A stretch of 64,000 nt of DNA, taken from contig JAQISU010000132.1 of assembly GCA_029339505.1 (NCBI GenBank), positions 6,318,501-6,382,500 of the forward strand, in the 5' to 3' direction. Origin of the DNA: Unio delphinus (lineage: Eukaryota; Mollusca; Bivalvia; Unionida; Unionidae). Under the pieces are notes generated by a model. It made no database searches. It was given only the letters and a program-made list of their open reading frames with translations, and was not told the DNA's origin. The translations under genes and the position numbers were made by a program. Position 1 is the first letter of the stretch. The number at the start of each line of letters is the position of its first letter. Of the stretch, positions 1 through 10,784 are shown one piece after another.

Positions 1-185
1 CGTATTGCAATTGGATTTGGTTAGTTGCTTAATGGCACAGCAACACAAAGAGGTTATTTAGTGTCCAGGCTTTGCCCAAGGCCACACCACAGTAGCTGAC
101 CCAGGTTGGTCCATTGGTAGGATCTGAACCTGCACCCTTTCAATTGTAATTCAAGCATGCTAACCACTGACCCCGTATTGCAATT
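1..185 (-). mobile_element. tRNA-derived SINE with flanking direct repeats
   Basis: On the minus strand an A-box-like stretch (CAGTGGTTAGCATGC, near 166-152) is followed by a B-box-like GGTTCAGATCC (near 127-117) and a non-tRNA body with the motif CTTGGGCAAAGCC. The 12-bp CGTATTGCAATT at 1-12 recurs at 174-185 and is the likely target-site duplication, so the element is about 13-173. The box order and spacing are those of an RNA polymerase III promoter. It is a short element, possibly 5'-complete. A related body is seen at 25196-25283. Confidence 0.7.
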
Positions 186-757
186 TGAAATGGAAAAGAA
201 ATCTAAGACCATGTGATATATATATATGCATGCATTTTGTATGGGCTATGCTACTGTGACGCCATTTCTGGGGTGGAAGGAAGGCTGGTGTGTTCAAACT
301 GTCAACTTCATTTTCCAAAGTCTGTGATTTCAGTCATCTTTGGTGAATTTTTTTTCTTCAAATTTTGATAAAGCAATAAAATAATTTGGCTGATAGGATA
401 TGTTTATCCCCCCCCACACACACACTTCAAAAATACAATGACCCGCCAGAATGTTCAAATCTGTCTTTATTATAAATTAGATGGTTTGTACCAATACACA
501 AACTACATGTTTACAGACTGGCAGCATGTACACAACTAAGAACAAATATTTTTTTTTTTTTTTAAAATTGCTCCCCATGTCTTTTTTCTGTTTTCTTTGC
601 ATTTTCCACATTGACATAATGGGGGGAGGGGGGTAAAGGTCGATTTACTTCAATAAGCTGCAGTGAATAAAACTTGAAATGAAAATGCTTAATATGTATG
701 ACAGTTTTAAAGAACACTAAAATAGCCATCAATGGAGTGAGACTTTACATTTCCTTC
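186..757. other. No gene seen; possible minus-strand 3' end
   Basis: AT-rich sequence with a C/CA run (409-425), a T tract (549-562) and a G-rich run (620-634). TTTATT at 466-471 is an AATAAA polyadenylation signal on the minus strand, and the sequence from about 1330 down to it is stop-rich and 3'UTR-like. No terminal exon could be placed upstream of it, so this is only a possibility. Confidence 0.25.
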
Positions 758-1018
758 AAGAAATCAGTGGGGCCCTGAGCGGCCGAGTGGTCTAAAGCGC
801 TTTCCGTTACGGATCATTGCCGTATCACCTCTGTCTGCGTGGGTTCGAGTTTAAGATTTGGCTTATGTAGTTAGGTGAGAAAGCTTGCCAGTAGCTTCTC
901 GTGGGTCAGTGGTTCTTTCCGGGGGTTTTCCCGGGTTCTTCCTCCACCAATAATACTGCCTATCGTGTTCTGAAAAATGGTGTTAAACCCTAAAATAAAT
1001 CAAAATTAAGAAATCAGT
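758..1018 (+). mobile_element. SINE family B, full copy with 11-bp TSD
   Basis: A Ser/Leu-tRNA-like head (GGCCGAGTGGTCTAAAGCGC near 780) is followed by the B box GGGTTCGAG (near 841), a body containing GCCAGTAGCTTCTCGTGGGT and a tail ending GTGTTAAACCCTAAAATAAA. AAGAAATCAGT at 758-768 is repeated exactly at 1008-1018, so the element is 769-1007. Other copies are at 2995, 42795 (minus), 43795 (minus) and 56111. Confidence 0.88.
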
Positions 1019-1544
1019 AAAACAATTATGTGTTTGGCGGAGAGAGGATTACTGTGCAATTGCTTTTACCTTACTTTCCGTTAAGTAATATAATTACCTC
1101 CCCTGACAATCATCACCCATCAGCAAATGCCTCTTAAATTAATTCACTGACTTGTGCACTTTTTTTCCATTCAAAACTCAACAGCGATCCTGTCTCAACT
1201 CACACATCATATTTAATCGAGTTGCAATAGATTTATAAAAAGTAACCTGTCAACAAGTTGGAAAATAAGAAATTACAACAGCCACAATTTTGTAGTTTTT
1301 TGTACAACAATTGCTTCCTCATTTCCTAGCCTTCAGCTCTTTTAAGCTTGCATAAAAACAAAGCAATAAATTGCCTACCTGTACAATTTAAACAAACAAC
1401 TCTAAAAAAAAAAAAGGTATGGTGACACAAGTTGCTGTCCAAAAATGTTACATCATTAAGGAAATGATATGTCTTTATTAATTGGCATCTGTCATATTCT
1501 GCCATGAATCTCAAACATCTAACAAAAACACATTGCATCTTAAC
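1019..1544. other. AT-rich sequence, no gene seen
   Basis: No coding signal on either strand; a 70-codon minus frame (1326-1538) is rich in Phe, Cys and His and looks random. If the minus-strand polyadenylation signal at 466-471 is real, this could be 3'UTR. Confidence 0.3.
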
Positions 1545-2221
1545 CTATGTGTGACAAATTTATACAAAAAAACTCACATCATATTAACCTGTGTGACAAA
1601 TCTACATCACAAAATTCGTAATATTAGGCCAGCAAAAAAGATAAGCATTTCCTATTAGACTGGTTGTAAAACTAAGGTAGATGGGTAGCTTCTTTATTTT
1701 TAAATATTATATATAAGGAATAATACATAGCACAGCCACCTTAATTAGGCACACCAATCAATTATGGTAAATTATTTTTTATGATGTTTTAATCCCTAGG
1801 TGGGAAAAGCGCTAGACTTGGCATCAAAAAAAAGAGGAATGGTCAGTCGACTGGAAACACAGACTGGGGGTGGGGGGGACTTAACATCTGTGACAATACT
1901 GCCTGATACACCTCATATCATATTAATCTGTGTATGACAAATTCTTGTAACAAAACTTGTATCATATTAACCTTTGACACAAATATAACTTGTAGCCGAC
2001 TGGAAACAGACTGGGGAGGGGAGGGGGAATGGGACTTAATGTGTGATAAATCTACCCGATACATCTCATTATCATATTAATCTGTACGTGAAAAATTTGT
2101 GTAAGAAAACTTAACCTTTGACACAAAACTTAACCTTTGACACAAATATAACTACACAATATAACTTGCATCATATTACTCTGTGTGAAAAATAGACAGT
2201 ACACAACATTTATCACATTAC

Positions 2222-2939
2222 CCAACCTCTAGTGATGGGAATCGGTCAGAAACTCATAATCGATAATCGGTTCCTCTTAACCAACTGATCATCGATTATA
2301 ATCGTTTACTAAGAGCAAATTAAAATTTTTGTTAGTTATATCTTTGATCAAGGGTTCAATATGTTTATAAATGTACAGGAGTAATCTTTTTTAATGACAT
2401 GTATACTTTAACCTGACAATATTACATTATGTGTTACTTTTGTTCTACAACTTTGTTAAATGAACGCAACTTTTTATGGCTGATAAGTCATATGTAACTG
2501 AAATACTGCTACAGTCCCCCGAAATTCTTTCATTCATATGTGATGTGTCTATAATTTAAAGTATAGAAGGACATGATTTTCTTGTTTGTCATTGTTTATA
2601 AATACTACAAAAGATGTTGCAGTTTAACTGAAACAAATCAACAAAATGTGTTTAAATTTATTAACTCAACAATTTAACAACTTGACCATATAATAATAAC
2701 TATATATTCCTAATTAGGAATCATAAGTTTTTTTATTTTTAGTTGTGAAGGGAATAATAAATTTCAGGTCAACTTTAGTGGCTGGGAGTTTTACTAACAT
2801 TTGTGCTTTACATACACATAAAAGTAGTCTCCCTTTGCACACAATCGATTATGGAGTTTCACAATCGATTATCTTATTGATTTGCTCAACCAACTGATGA
2901 TCGATTATAATCGATAATTGGAACAACACTACCAACCTC
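2222..2939 (+). mobile_element. hAT-type non-autonomous element, copy 1 (702 bp)
   Basis: The element (2230-2931) starts TAGTGATGGGAATCGG and ends GGAACAACACTA; both ends carry CGATTATAATCGAT-type palindromes. CCAACCTC at 2222-2229 is repeated exactly at 2932-2939, the 8-bp target duplication expected of hAT transposition. There is no transposase frame, so it was mobilised in trans. A closely similar copy lies inverted at 41605-42311. Confidence 0.9.
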
Positions 2940-2994
2940 TATAACAAATCTGCATAATACAACTCATTAACCTGTGTATCAACAAATCTACCTG

Positions 2995-3112
2995 TGGCCC
3001 CTATTAGCCAAGTGATCTAAAGCACTCACTGTTACAGATCACTGCCATCTCACCTGTCTGTGTGGGTAGAGTCTCAGCTCAGCCAATGTGGGTATGTGAG
3101 AACTATATAACA
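2995..3112 (+). mobile_element. SINE family B, 3'-truncated copy
   Basis: It matches the head and proximal body of the 769-1007 copy (TAGCCAAGTGATCTAAAGC; GTCTCAGCTCAGCCAATGTG) and stops near GGTATGTGAGAAC. The B box is damaged (GGGTAGAGTC). It sits inside the degenerate tandem locus. Confidence 0.75.
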
Positions 3113-3146
3113 ACAGCAAATCTACCTGACACAACATATGCTGTAT

Positions 3147-3455
3147 TAACATGTTTCTGACAAATCAACATTAACCTGTTTCTGACAAATCTACATTAAC
3201 ATGTGTCTGACAAATCTACATTAAAATGTGTCTGACAAATCTACATTAACATGTGTCTGACAAATCTACATTAACATGTGTCTGACAAATCTACATTAAC
3301 ATGTTTCTGACAAAGCTACATTAACCTGTTTCTGACAAATCTACAATAACATGTTTCTGACAAATCTACATTAACATGTGTCTGACAAATCTACATTAAA
3401 ATGTGTCTGACAAATCTACATTAACATGTGTTTGACAAATCTACGTTAAGACATG
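3147..3455. repeat. 25-bp minisatellite, about 12 copies
   Basis: The unit is TAACATGTGTCTGACAAAT plus CTACAT, with T/G and C/A variants. It is the most homogeneous part of the 1.55-4.31 kb locus. Confidence 0.9.
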
Positions 3456-3642
3456 TCTCAAACTAAATACAGCCCAATGTATACTGCATTAATCTGTGTC
3501 TGACAAATTTATGGAACACAACACATCCTGCATCTACCTTTATTTGATAGATGTTTGTGACATACAAATATACCTCATTAACCTGTGTCTAACAGATCCA
3601 CACAACACAATATATACCACATATATCTGTATAACAATTATA

Positions 3643-3954
3643 CAGGGTTCCTGCAGATTTAACAAAACAAACTGCATAACCTTTGCAAACTTTTTCTGGG
3701 TCATTTCAGAAAACTCAAGGACCATTTAACTTATTCATTGATCATGACTGAGTGTTCAAAACCATTTTTTTTATTGATGCTTAGTGATCTGAAATTTGCA
3801 GATATCATTGTTTTAACTCAATTGTCAGAAATTCCATAATGTTTCCAAAACTCTGCATGGTTTTTGGAAAGGTCCATGACTTTTCAAAGCCCTTAAAATT
3901 TATTTGTTAAATTCTAAGGCCTTTCCAGGATTCCAGAAACTGCAGGAACCTTAG
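3643..3954. mobile_element. TIR element, probable hAT-type MITE
   Basis: CAGGGTTCCTGCAG at the left is mirrored by CTGCAGGAACCTTAG at the right, about 312 bp apart, with AT-rich unique sequence between. Both flanks are the degenerate tandem repeat, as expected for an insertion. The flanking 8-mers do not match, so the target duplication is lost and the family call is tentative. Confidence 0.6.
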
Positions 3955-4014
3955 TGACTGTACACGACAAATGTAGACAACACAATATACTAACTTGTCT
4001 GACCAATTCACATG

Positions 4015-4300
4015 ACATAGCATTGTGTGTAACATATGTACATGACAGCATATACCTGTGTGTGACAAATGTACATGACAGCATGTACCTGTGGGTGATA
4101 AATGTACATGACAGCATATACCTGTGTGTGACAAATGTACATGACAGCATGTACCTGTGGGTGACAAATGTACATGACAGCATATACCTGTGTGTGACAA
4201 ATGTACATAACACAGCATATAATGCTAACCTGCCTGACAAATTTGTACATGTACATGACAGCATATACCCATGTGTGACAAATTTACACAACATGTAACA
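4015..4300. repeat. 33-bp minisatellite, about 8 copies
   Basis: The unit joins ACATGACAGCATATACC to TGTGTGTGACAAATGT. Because 33 is divisible by three it leaves long frames open on both strands; these are not genes. Confidence 0.9.
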
Positions 4301-4310
4301 CACAAACATG

Positions 4311-4955
4311 TGCATAATATATATAATATATATATTATGTATATATACATATATACAAAGTAGACCCAGATTTGCCAGTGTACATTATAGAAGAGATGGC
4401 TTAAGAGTGTAGAAGAGTGTACAAGAGTGTAGAAGAGATGGCTTAAGCTGCAGGCAGAGAACAAAAGGAATGCAATGCGCATCTTATTTGCTGCACTTTG
4501 TAATTTCATAAAACAAGGCTTAAGACCTGGGCAGGGGACAAAAGATACAACCCTGCAGGTCTAATTTACATTAAAAGCAGCTTAACGGCATCATTTGACC
4601 ATTTCGTAAACTACAGCTTTTAAGCTTGATAAATATTTCTAAAAAGTCTGAATTGCAGTATATGTTTTATTTTAAGTGTACAAACATTCTGGCTGGACTC
4701 CAGGCTGCATGTATGGTTTACTCTCACAATAAAGTTCCTATGATGTACCCTCGCTATAAATCCCATTAATGTAATGCATCCCCAATTAAAAGAAATATTT
4801 GAGAGCAAAATCCACTAAAGCGGATCATTTTATCATAGTCACTGGCTGATGACATTTTAAGATTTATTTTAATAAAAACTTTTCACCATTCAGCACACAA
4901 ATAAAAAGAATGTATACACTATGACACAGTCTTGCTGACACATCCATAATGCATG
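4311..4955. other. No gene seen
   Basis: An AT-alternating stretch (4316-4358) is followed by a short GTGTAGAAGAGTGTACAAGA-type repeat (4405-4442), with GAAGAGATGGCTTAAG present on both sides of it (4391 and 4433). The remainder is AT-rich and unremarkable. Confidence 0.5.

Positions 4956-4957
<2 letters not shown>

Positions 4958-5041
<84 letters not shown>
4958..5041. repeat. Compound (GT)n-(GA)n microsatellite
   Basis: (GT)n at 4958-4986 passes directly into (GA)n to about 5041. The 66-codon frame through it is low-complexity Cys/Val and Arg/Glu. Confidence 0.97.
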
Positions 5042-5045
<4 letters not shown>

Positions 5046-5890
5046 CATTTTAAAATAAAAATGTATTGGTCAGTTTTGACAAGTTTTAATTATATTATCA
5101 ATAAAATGGACTTGCACATATTAGAGACATGTTGGGGACAGACTTGTAGTTAATACCGATATATAATGGATTGACGTGTATAATATATTTGTGACATGTA
5201 GGGGATAAATTCAAAGTCATGACTAGTATGTCAAGAATGTACATAAATTTGTAACATTAAAATTAAACATCTCATTCACATAACTGCGTTCGGTGTTTTC
5301 ATGAAATCCAGTCTCAACCTGGCTTCCACCTATTACTGAAAACTAATGAACACAATTAAATAAAAATATTGTATTTTAATATGGATAACTGTGAGTTTTA
5401 AAAGACCACCATTCTTTTGTACTTCAGAGGCACATAAATAATACAAATTTTGCCATAACTGATCATTTAATTTTCTGAGGGCTGGAAGGGGGGAGAGGAG
5501 GCGTTGACATTTTCTTTCCAACCAGGTTATTTCAGTTTCTGTTTACTGACTGCTACTGAAATCACAGTGAACATACAAGGTATTTTAGGGGAAGTAAGCT
5601 GGCCTGCACATCACCAATATTAAAAATTGGGCCTAATTTCCCCCTGACAGGCCTCCTTGTAAGATTTGTTCAATATACAAAAGCAAACATGGTGCACCAA
5701 GTCCAACATCCTGTATGCACAAGTGCCACACATGTAGCACACAATGAAAACATGATGGCTGTTATTACAATATGTATCCATTGCAATACAACACTCTCAA
5801 GTGCTAGCAGTACATTCCCAGATCTGCCTTCATATAACAAACTTAAGATTGGGTGGGGCACAGGTTGGTTTATTCTTGTCCATAATTTTA
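5042..5890. other. No gene seen
   Basis: Mixed AT-rich sequence. Frames at 5333-5521 (minus), 5670-5861 (minus) and 5689-5895 (plus) lack splice or family support. Confidence 0.4.
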
Positions 5891-5905
5891 AATAGCAACA
5901 CTTTA

Positions 5906-6060
5906 TAGGCTACATCTTGCAAAGGCAAAAAAGTATCTTGCCCAGGGGCACTCCACAGAGTATCTGATCCAACAAAGGGAATTGAACTAGCCCTTTTCTG
6001 ATCACATACCCAATACAGTACATGTAATCACAGAGCCACTGCGGCTTGTGGCTATCCTAA
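5906..6060 (-). mobile_element. tRNA-derived SINE remnant
   Basis: On the minus strand an A-box-like AGTGGCTCTGTGATTACATG (near 6040-6021) is followed by a B-box-like AGTTCAATTCCC (near 5990) and a body with CCTGGGCAAGATAC. The tRNA-like head is also the module that was tandemly amplified next door (6029-6260). Confidence 0.6.
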
Positions 6061-6260
6061 AGATCCAGACTGGTACTTTTCACAGAGCCACTGTGGCTAC
6101 CCTAAGGATCCAGACTGGTTCTTTCCACAGAGCTACTGTGGCTTTCCTAAGAATCTAGACTTGTGCTTTCCAAAGAGCCACTGTGGCTACCCTAAGAATC
6201 CAGACTGGTGCTTACCACAGAGCCACTGTGGCTATCCTAAGAATCCAGACTGGTGCTTTT
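6029..6260. repeat. 45-bp minisatellite built on a SINE head
   Basis: Five copies of CACAGAGCCACTGTGGCT + ACCCTAAGAATCCAGACTGG + a short link. CACAGAGCCACTG is the complement of the A-box region of the adjoining minus-strand SINE, so the array appears to have grown from that head. Confidence 0.85.
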
Positions 6261-6383
6261 TGCTTTTGCCTAGCATGAAAACATAAATAAGGCCAATTAT
6301 CACAACTCCTAATCACACATATTGGGGTTACATCATAAAGCAGAACCAATGCAATAAATTGATTAAAACTTGGTGTTTGTGGT

Positions 6384-6596
6384 TTTTTTCAGAGTGCAAA
6401 TATATACAGTGTAGTACATTCTTGTCTTCTAGATTTCATTTGTTCAGTTGCCAATAATAAATAGTACACACCCTTGTTTTCTAGAGTTCATTCATTTTTT
6501 TCAGAGTGCAAATATATAGTACATACTTGTCTTCAAGAGTTCATTTGTTCAGTGTTTAAATACACAATACACTCTTGTCTTTTAGAGTTCATTTTT
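6384..6596. repeat. Degenerate tandem repeat of about 50-70 bp
   Basis: Four diverged copies share CAGAGTGCAAATATATA, TTGTCTTCTAGAGTTCATT and related pieces. Confidence 0.75.
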
Positions 6597-6609
6597 TTGT
6601 CACTTTATG

Positions 6610-7125
6610 TATGTTGGCTTGACTTTGCTTGCGAAGATTTAGGAAGGGAGATGTCCAAGTCTATTACACGCGCACTGGTGGCTGATAAACCCAATGTGTG
6701 ACAGACATGTCTGTCCACAGAGGCTGCAGGGGAATACCTGGGTTGTAGTGGGTGCTGCCAATGGTTCCTGGTTTTTTCTTCGCCATTGTTTTTCCTCCTT
6801 GCTGGACTGTCTCTTTTGTTCAAAAGTGGCAGTGGCCCATTGAACTGTACTTTGCCAGCTTTCATGTTCAGAGGCTTGTAATGACCATTGGCAAAGATCG
6901 ATGCCACATGTGGTGAGGGTCTTTTTCAAGGAGTCATCATATCTCTTTTGAGGTTCCCCTCTATCATGGTGGCACGTGCCCTGCCCAGTGTAACTGCATA
7001 TTCATTAGCATTGCCTCAACGCTGGTGATCCCTGCTTGCTTGAGGACTAAAAATGTTGGTGACAAAGTCATTCCAGTGGATGATGAGGATGGTGCAGAGG
7101 CAGTGCTGACACTGTCAACATGAAG
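6610..7125 (-). mobile_element. LINE 3' end (C-terminal coding remnant)
   Basis: Read on the minus strand, the sequence encodes in broken frames the end of a non-LTR retrotransposon ORF2: QAGITSVEAMLMNMQLHWAG near 7055-6996, then a KKTLTTCGI...W block near 6926-6885, then a zinc-finger-like C..C....CLSHIGFISH near 6720-6665. This arrangement is familiar from invertebrate LINE C-termini. Frameshifts and stops make it dead. It contains GACAGACATGTCTGTC, a 16-bp palindrome, near 6700. Confidence 0.8.
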
Positions 7126-7874
7126 CTGTGTTTATTTTACAACTTCTGTGTACTTTCTGTTTATGAAGTATATGCCTTTTGTTTTTTTGTTGATTGGCGG
7201 CTGAAAAGAGAGCATACCTACTTTTTTTTACAACAGTGTTTGCAAACAGCCGTTTGTGTATGGGAGTTTTCCTCCATAAATGGAAAATAGTATAAATAGT
7301 TATAAATTGGTGAACAATTTCAATTTTACTTGCTTCTTTTGCTTCAAATTAATGAAGAAACATGAGTGACTCATCCGATTATTACGAACTTCAGTTTTCC
7401 AGCCTCAGCTCCTCTTGGATAACCGGTCTTCTTGATTTCCATTATTATATACTTGTCAGTTTTCTAGTTTAAAAAAGACTTTTGATACTGGACCATGGAT
7501 GCTGTCATGTGAAGTCACGTGCAATGAATAAGAGTAAAACCATAGAAAACATTGACATTGTCAGCAACTTTTCTTCGGTTGTTGCCAATATTTTATAACA
7601 CTGAGATATAACATTCTGACACCAAAGCAATTTATAACATTTTGGAAAACTGTTTTTGAAATTTCATTGGTGCTCACTTTTGACATTTCCCAAAAATTAG
7701 GTCAAGACATCTACTAAATTCCATGCATGGCAGATCATGGTTAAAAACATATGAAATTTGTAAATAAATGAATCAGTAATTGTAAAATAACACTTAGGGT
7801 AGGAAAGTTATTTATAAATATGGTAAAACAAATATGATAATTTATTATTTTGTTTAGGGTGCTTTTTTTTTCAG
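7126..7874. other. AT-rich sequence, possible intron
   Basis: No repeat family or coding frame recognised. It ends in a strong polypyrimidine tract and AG (7862-7874). Confidence 0.35.
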
Positions 7875-7998
7875 AAAACAGTGTGTTGATGGTTGTTCAT
7901 TTACAGGACAGATGGGCATAATGACAACATTCAGTTACGATACCCTCACAGACACAATGGTTAATAACAGTGTACCCTACTTTTCCAGGCCAGTGTAG
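7875..7998 (+). CDS. Candidate terminal exon, unknown protein
   Basis: A near-perfect 3' splice site (T-run then CAG at 7872-7874) opens a frame of 40 codons plus one leading base, ending at TAG 7996-7998. The peptide starts KQCVDGCSFTGQMGIMTTFS, contains an NNS glycosylation sequon and ends SRPV. Composition is protein-like and less AT-rich than the flanks. No upstream partner exon was found and the opposite strand is also partly open, so it remains a candidate. No family recognised. Confidence 0.35.
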
Positions 7999-8980
7999 TG
8001 GTGGTAATAATCATGTAGGTCTATCATCACTTTAAAAAAAATTAAAAATAAATAAAATACAGATGTGAACATCATTGGTACTGCACATAGGTCCAAGAGG
8101 TGCACCCCCCACCCACCCTTTCACCTCTAAATACATTTTGGCATAGATCCATAAAACTTACCAGATACATATTTCACACACCCACCCCTGCCCCAAAAAT
8201 AATTCTGCAGTTTCCTCTGCATGTGACTGGCAATCATTTATCTCTTAGACATTAATTATATTGGATGATGTAACGAGAACATGAATAATAACCAAAAAAA
8301 AACTCCAAAACAAAAATGTGGAAACAAATTTCTGTCAATTTCAATCTTACAAGTTGATGATTATTCATTTGGAGTGCCTCTAATGTGTTGCTTAATCTTT
8401 GGTGACAGAGCAAAATTGGCATTCTGTTAACTAATTAATGATTGCAGCAGTCATATATTGATCTTATTGTTCAATATAATTAAGTTTGGTTCTTTGGTCT
8501 CTCCACTATCACAGTCAGATTTGATCAGCTGGATGTTTTTAATGGTGTTGAGAAAACTGCAGGACAAACATTCCATTGATATCTTGCATCTTTTTCTGAA
8601 CCCCAAAATATGTTTTTTAAAAATTTCCAATCATAGTACAAAGTTGTTGTTTTTTTTTAGGATACATACTTTTCATTCCTGAAATGGAAAAAGAGGGTCA
8701 CAAGGTAGCTATAAATCTGGATTAATTTTAAAGAACAAAATAGGGGTCACAAATACCCTTTTGTGATTCTTGTTATTTAAGAAATTTTAAACACGTATCA
8801 TTACCACTGGCACTTATCATATTGATTTATTAATTTATATTATCAAAATTCAGTTTTTTTAGTGCTATGTTTTGAATCAGTTGTATTGGAAACAATCTAT
8901 AGCAATATTTTCTCAACTTTTCCTGTTTGATAATATAACCATACCCACAGTTCAGGACCTGATGCTGTCTTTTCTACTTG
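7999..8980. other. No secure gene; one weak exon-like segment
   Basis: Mostly AT-rich. At 8661-8704 a T-rich acceptor (ends 8660) precedes a short open stretch (YILFIPEMEKEGHK) followed by AAG|GTAGCT. It is too short to trust. Confidence 0.25.
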
Positions 8981-9230
8981 TACAGTGGGACCCCGCTATA
9001 ACACGGTAGTTGGGAGCCATAGAATCTGACCGTGTTATGAACCGAGCCATGTATGATAATGATAATTAAACTCTTGACGTATTTTATTTTTCATACTTAA
9101 AGGATTTTTTGGGGTTTTTGAGAAAAAAATTCCCGTAATAAATTACCTGAAATTTTGGGAGCCATGCCATGACTGCGTTATATCCGAATTCGTATTATAA
9201 CAGGGCGCATTATAGCGGGGTCCCACTGTA
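8981..9230. mobile_element. Pogo/Tigger-type MITE, 246 bp
   Basis: Terminal inverted repeats CAGTGGGACCCCGCTATAA at both ends (8983 and 9228), flanked by TA on each side (8981-8982 and 9229-9230), the target preference of Tc1/mariner-pogo elements. No coding capacity. CGTGTTAT and GCGTTATA motifs recur just inside the ends. Confidence 0.92.
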
Positions 9231-9573
9231 TTTGGATTGCATGTACTCATGTCCTCTGAGATTTATTTAAGACATTTAAGTAAAAAAAATTCCATTTTTG
9301 TTAGTTGGTACCAAACACGGCACTATCATTGCAAAATGATTTCATCTTCTCTTCTTCACATATCCTACCAATGATCAATCAAGTACTCCAATGATTGAAA
9401 CCAATTAAAATCAACAATATATTTATGACAGCCAATGAAAAAGATCATTTTAAGCATCTTTAGCAATGAGCATACTTGATTCTGTCTTAAGGCAACTAAC
9501 TATATAATCTTTAGTTGGGGGGTGGGGGTGTCTTTTTTATTTTGTGCATTATGGTCAGCATTGGAAAAAATCG

Positions 9574-9606
<33 letters not shown>

Positions 9607-10680
9607 CATTGTCGTTGTCATTGCCAGAAATAAGGGTCATGCAGCAAGGTGTATGAATTCTAGGTAAGAAATGAAATGTTTTACAAACCTTGTTTACAAT
9701 CAAATACTTATTATATGAAATCAAGTTCTCTACCATACACAAAAGATATACATACGAAAGTATTTCTATTATTAAAATGTAACAACATTTTTCATAATAT
9801 ATGCATTTTAAGTGAGACGTTATTGTTATTTAATGTGAATCTTCGTAGAGTACTAATGACGCTTCAATCATACGTCTCTACCTAGTGGATTGTAAAAATA
9901 CTGGTTTACAAAAACTTAGTTACTTTGCATTGGGCCTTTCTAGCTTGGCAATTATTTTACAGCATGGTAAAACAAATAGGTTAATTAGTTATCTCTTAGT
10001 AATCTCTTACCACATGCGATAATGCACATCCAGGTCAGACAATAATAGGACAACAATCGATAATTGCTTCTTGTGGGTACAGATTTCCAACTTTGAGCAA
10101 AGTAAAATGTTCCTCAAATTTTGCTAAGAAAACTTCTTCATTGTCTTTGTGAACCTTTCAAGTGCATATGCTTTTCTTTTGCTGCAGGCTATTACCATTT
10201 TATTAATGCACTAAAAGCTTTCTTTTCTTGAAGAAAAAATTTGTATCAGATTGTACTTATCCAGAATTCAATGGACTGAAATTCAGAACAACAAAAACGA
10301 AATTGTTTTGTGGATCCTTTATGAACGTATAATAATGCTAAATGCTATATGCTCATTTTTTTCCTGGTTTTGACCTCCTTTCTGCAAGTCTAAGCTGATA
10401 GGTTTTTTCAACTGTTTGTCTTTGTGACTACCTGGACCAATTAACAATTTCAAATATGATTACATCTTGAACATTATATATTTTAAGTCATCTATAAAAC
10501 TTCAAAGGTTACTGGCCCAATTCAAATGAACAAAAACTTTATAAAAAGCAATTGTTTTGCAGAAACTTTTGTTTGTGCATCACATGGCAAGAACACAAAC
10601 CTTCTTTCAGCTGACACCTTTAAATGGTCATGAATAAAAGCCTTTTGTAATCTTTTCTGCTCTATTTTGTAACTAGATGT
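9231..10680. other. No gene seen; (ATT)n at 9575-9606
   Basis: AT-rich, intron-like sequence with an 11-copy ATT microsatellite. A strong acceptor at about 10172-10186 (TTTTCTTTTGCTGCAG) opens only about 14 codons. Confidence 0.4.
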
Positions 10681-10784
10681 ACAAGAAAATCAGACATATC
10701 GGGAGCAGGATTACATCGTTTGGCGGGATTTGCAAGCACTCTTTAAGACCCGTATTATCAGATTAACAATAGCGCAATAAAAGC
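10681..10784 (+). other. CpG-richer island in AT-rich DNA, possible exon
   Basis: A segment of about 100 bp stands out for GC and CpG (ATATCGGGAGC, ATCGTTTGGCGGGATT, AGACCCG, AGCGC). It is preceded by a pyrimidine-rich tract and TAG (10675) and followed by AATAAA at 10777. All three plus frames are briefly open and stop before AATAAA. It may be a short terminal exon or a non-coding RNA fragment. Confidence 0.25.

Larger units (their letters stand above)
1545..4310. repeat. Old degenerate tandem locus split by three elements
   Basis: Divergent copies of a module like TTAACCTGTGTGACAAATCTACA recur from about 1545 to 2221, reappear at 2940-2994 and 3113-3146, become a tidy 25-bp array (3147-3455), continue to 3642 and end in a 33-bp array (4015-4300). 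The pieces are separated by the hAT-type element at 2230-2931, the SINE at 2995-3112 and the TIR element at 3643-3954. I read it as one ageing minisatellite locus with later insertions. Confidence 0.55.

Noticed and set aside
3907..4315. Several overlapping 82-133 codon frames with CHVHLSHTG-type repeats
   Set aside because: Products of the 33-bp minisatellite on both strands.
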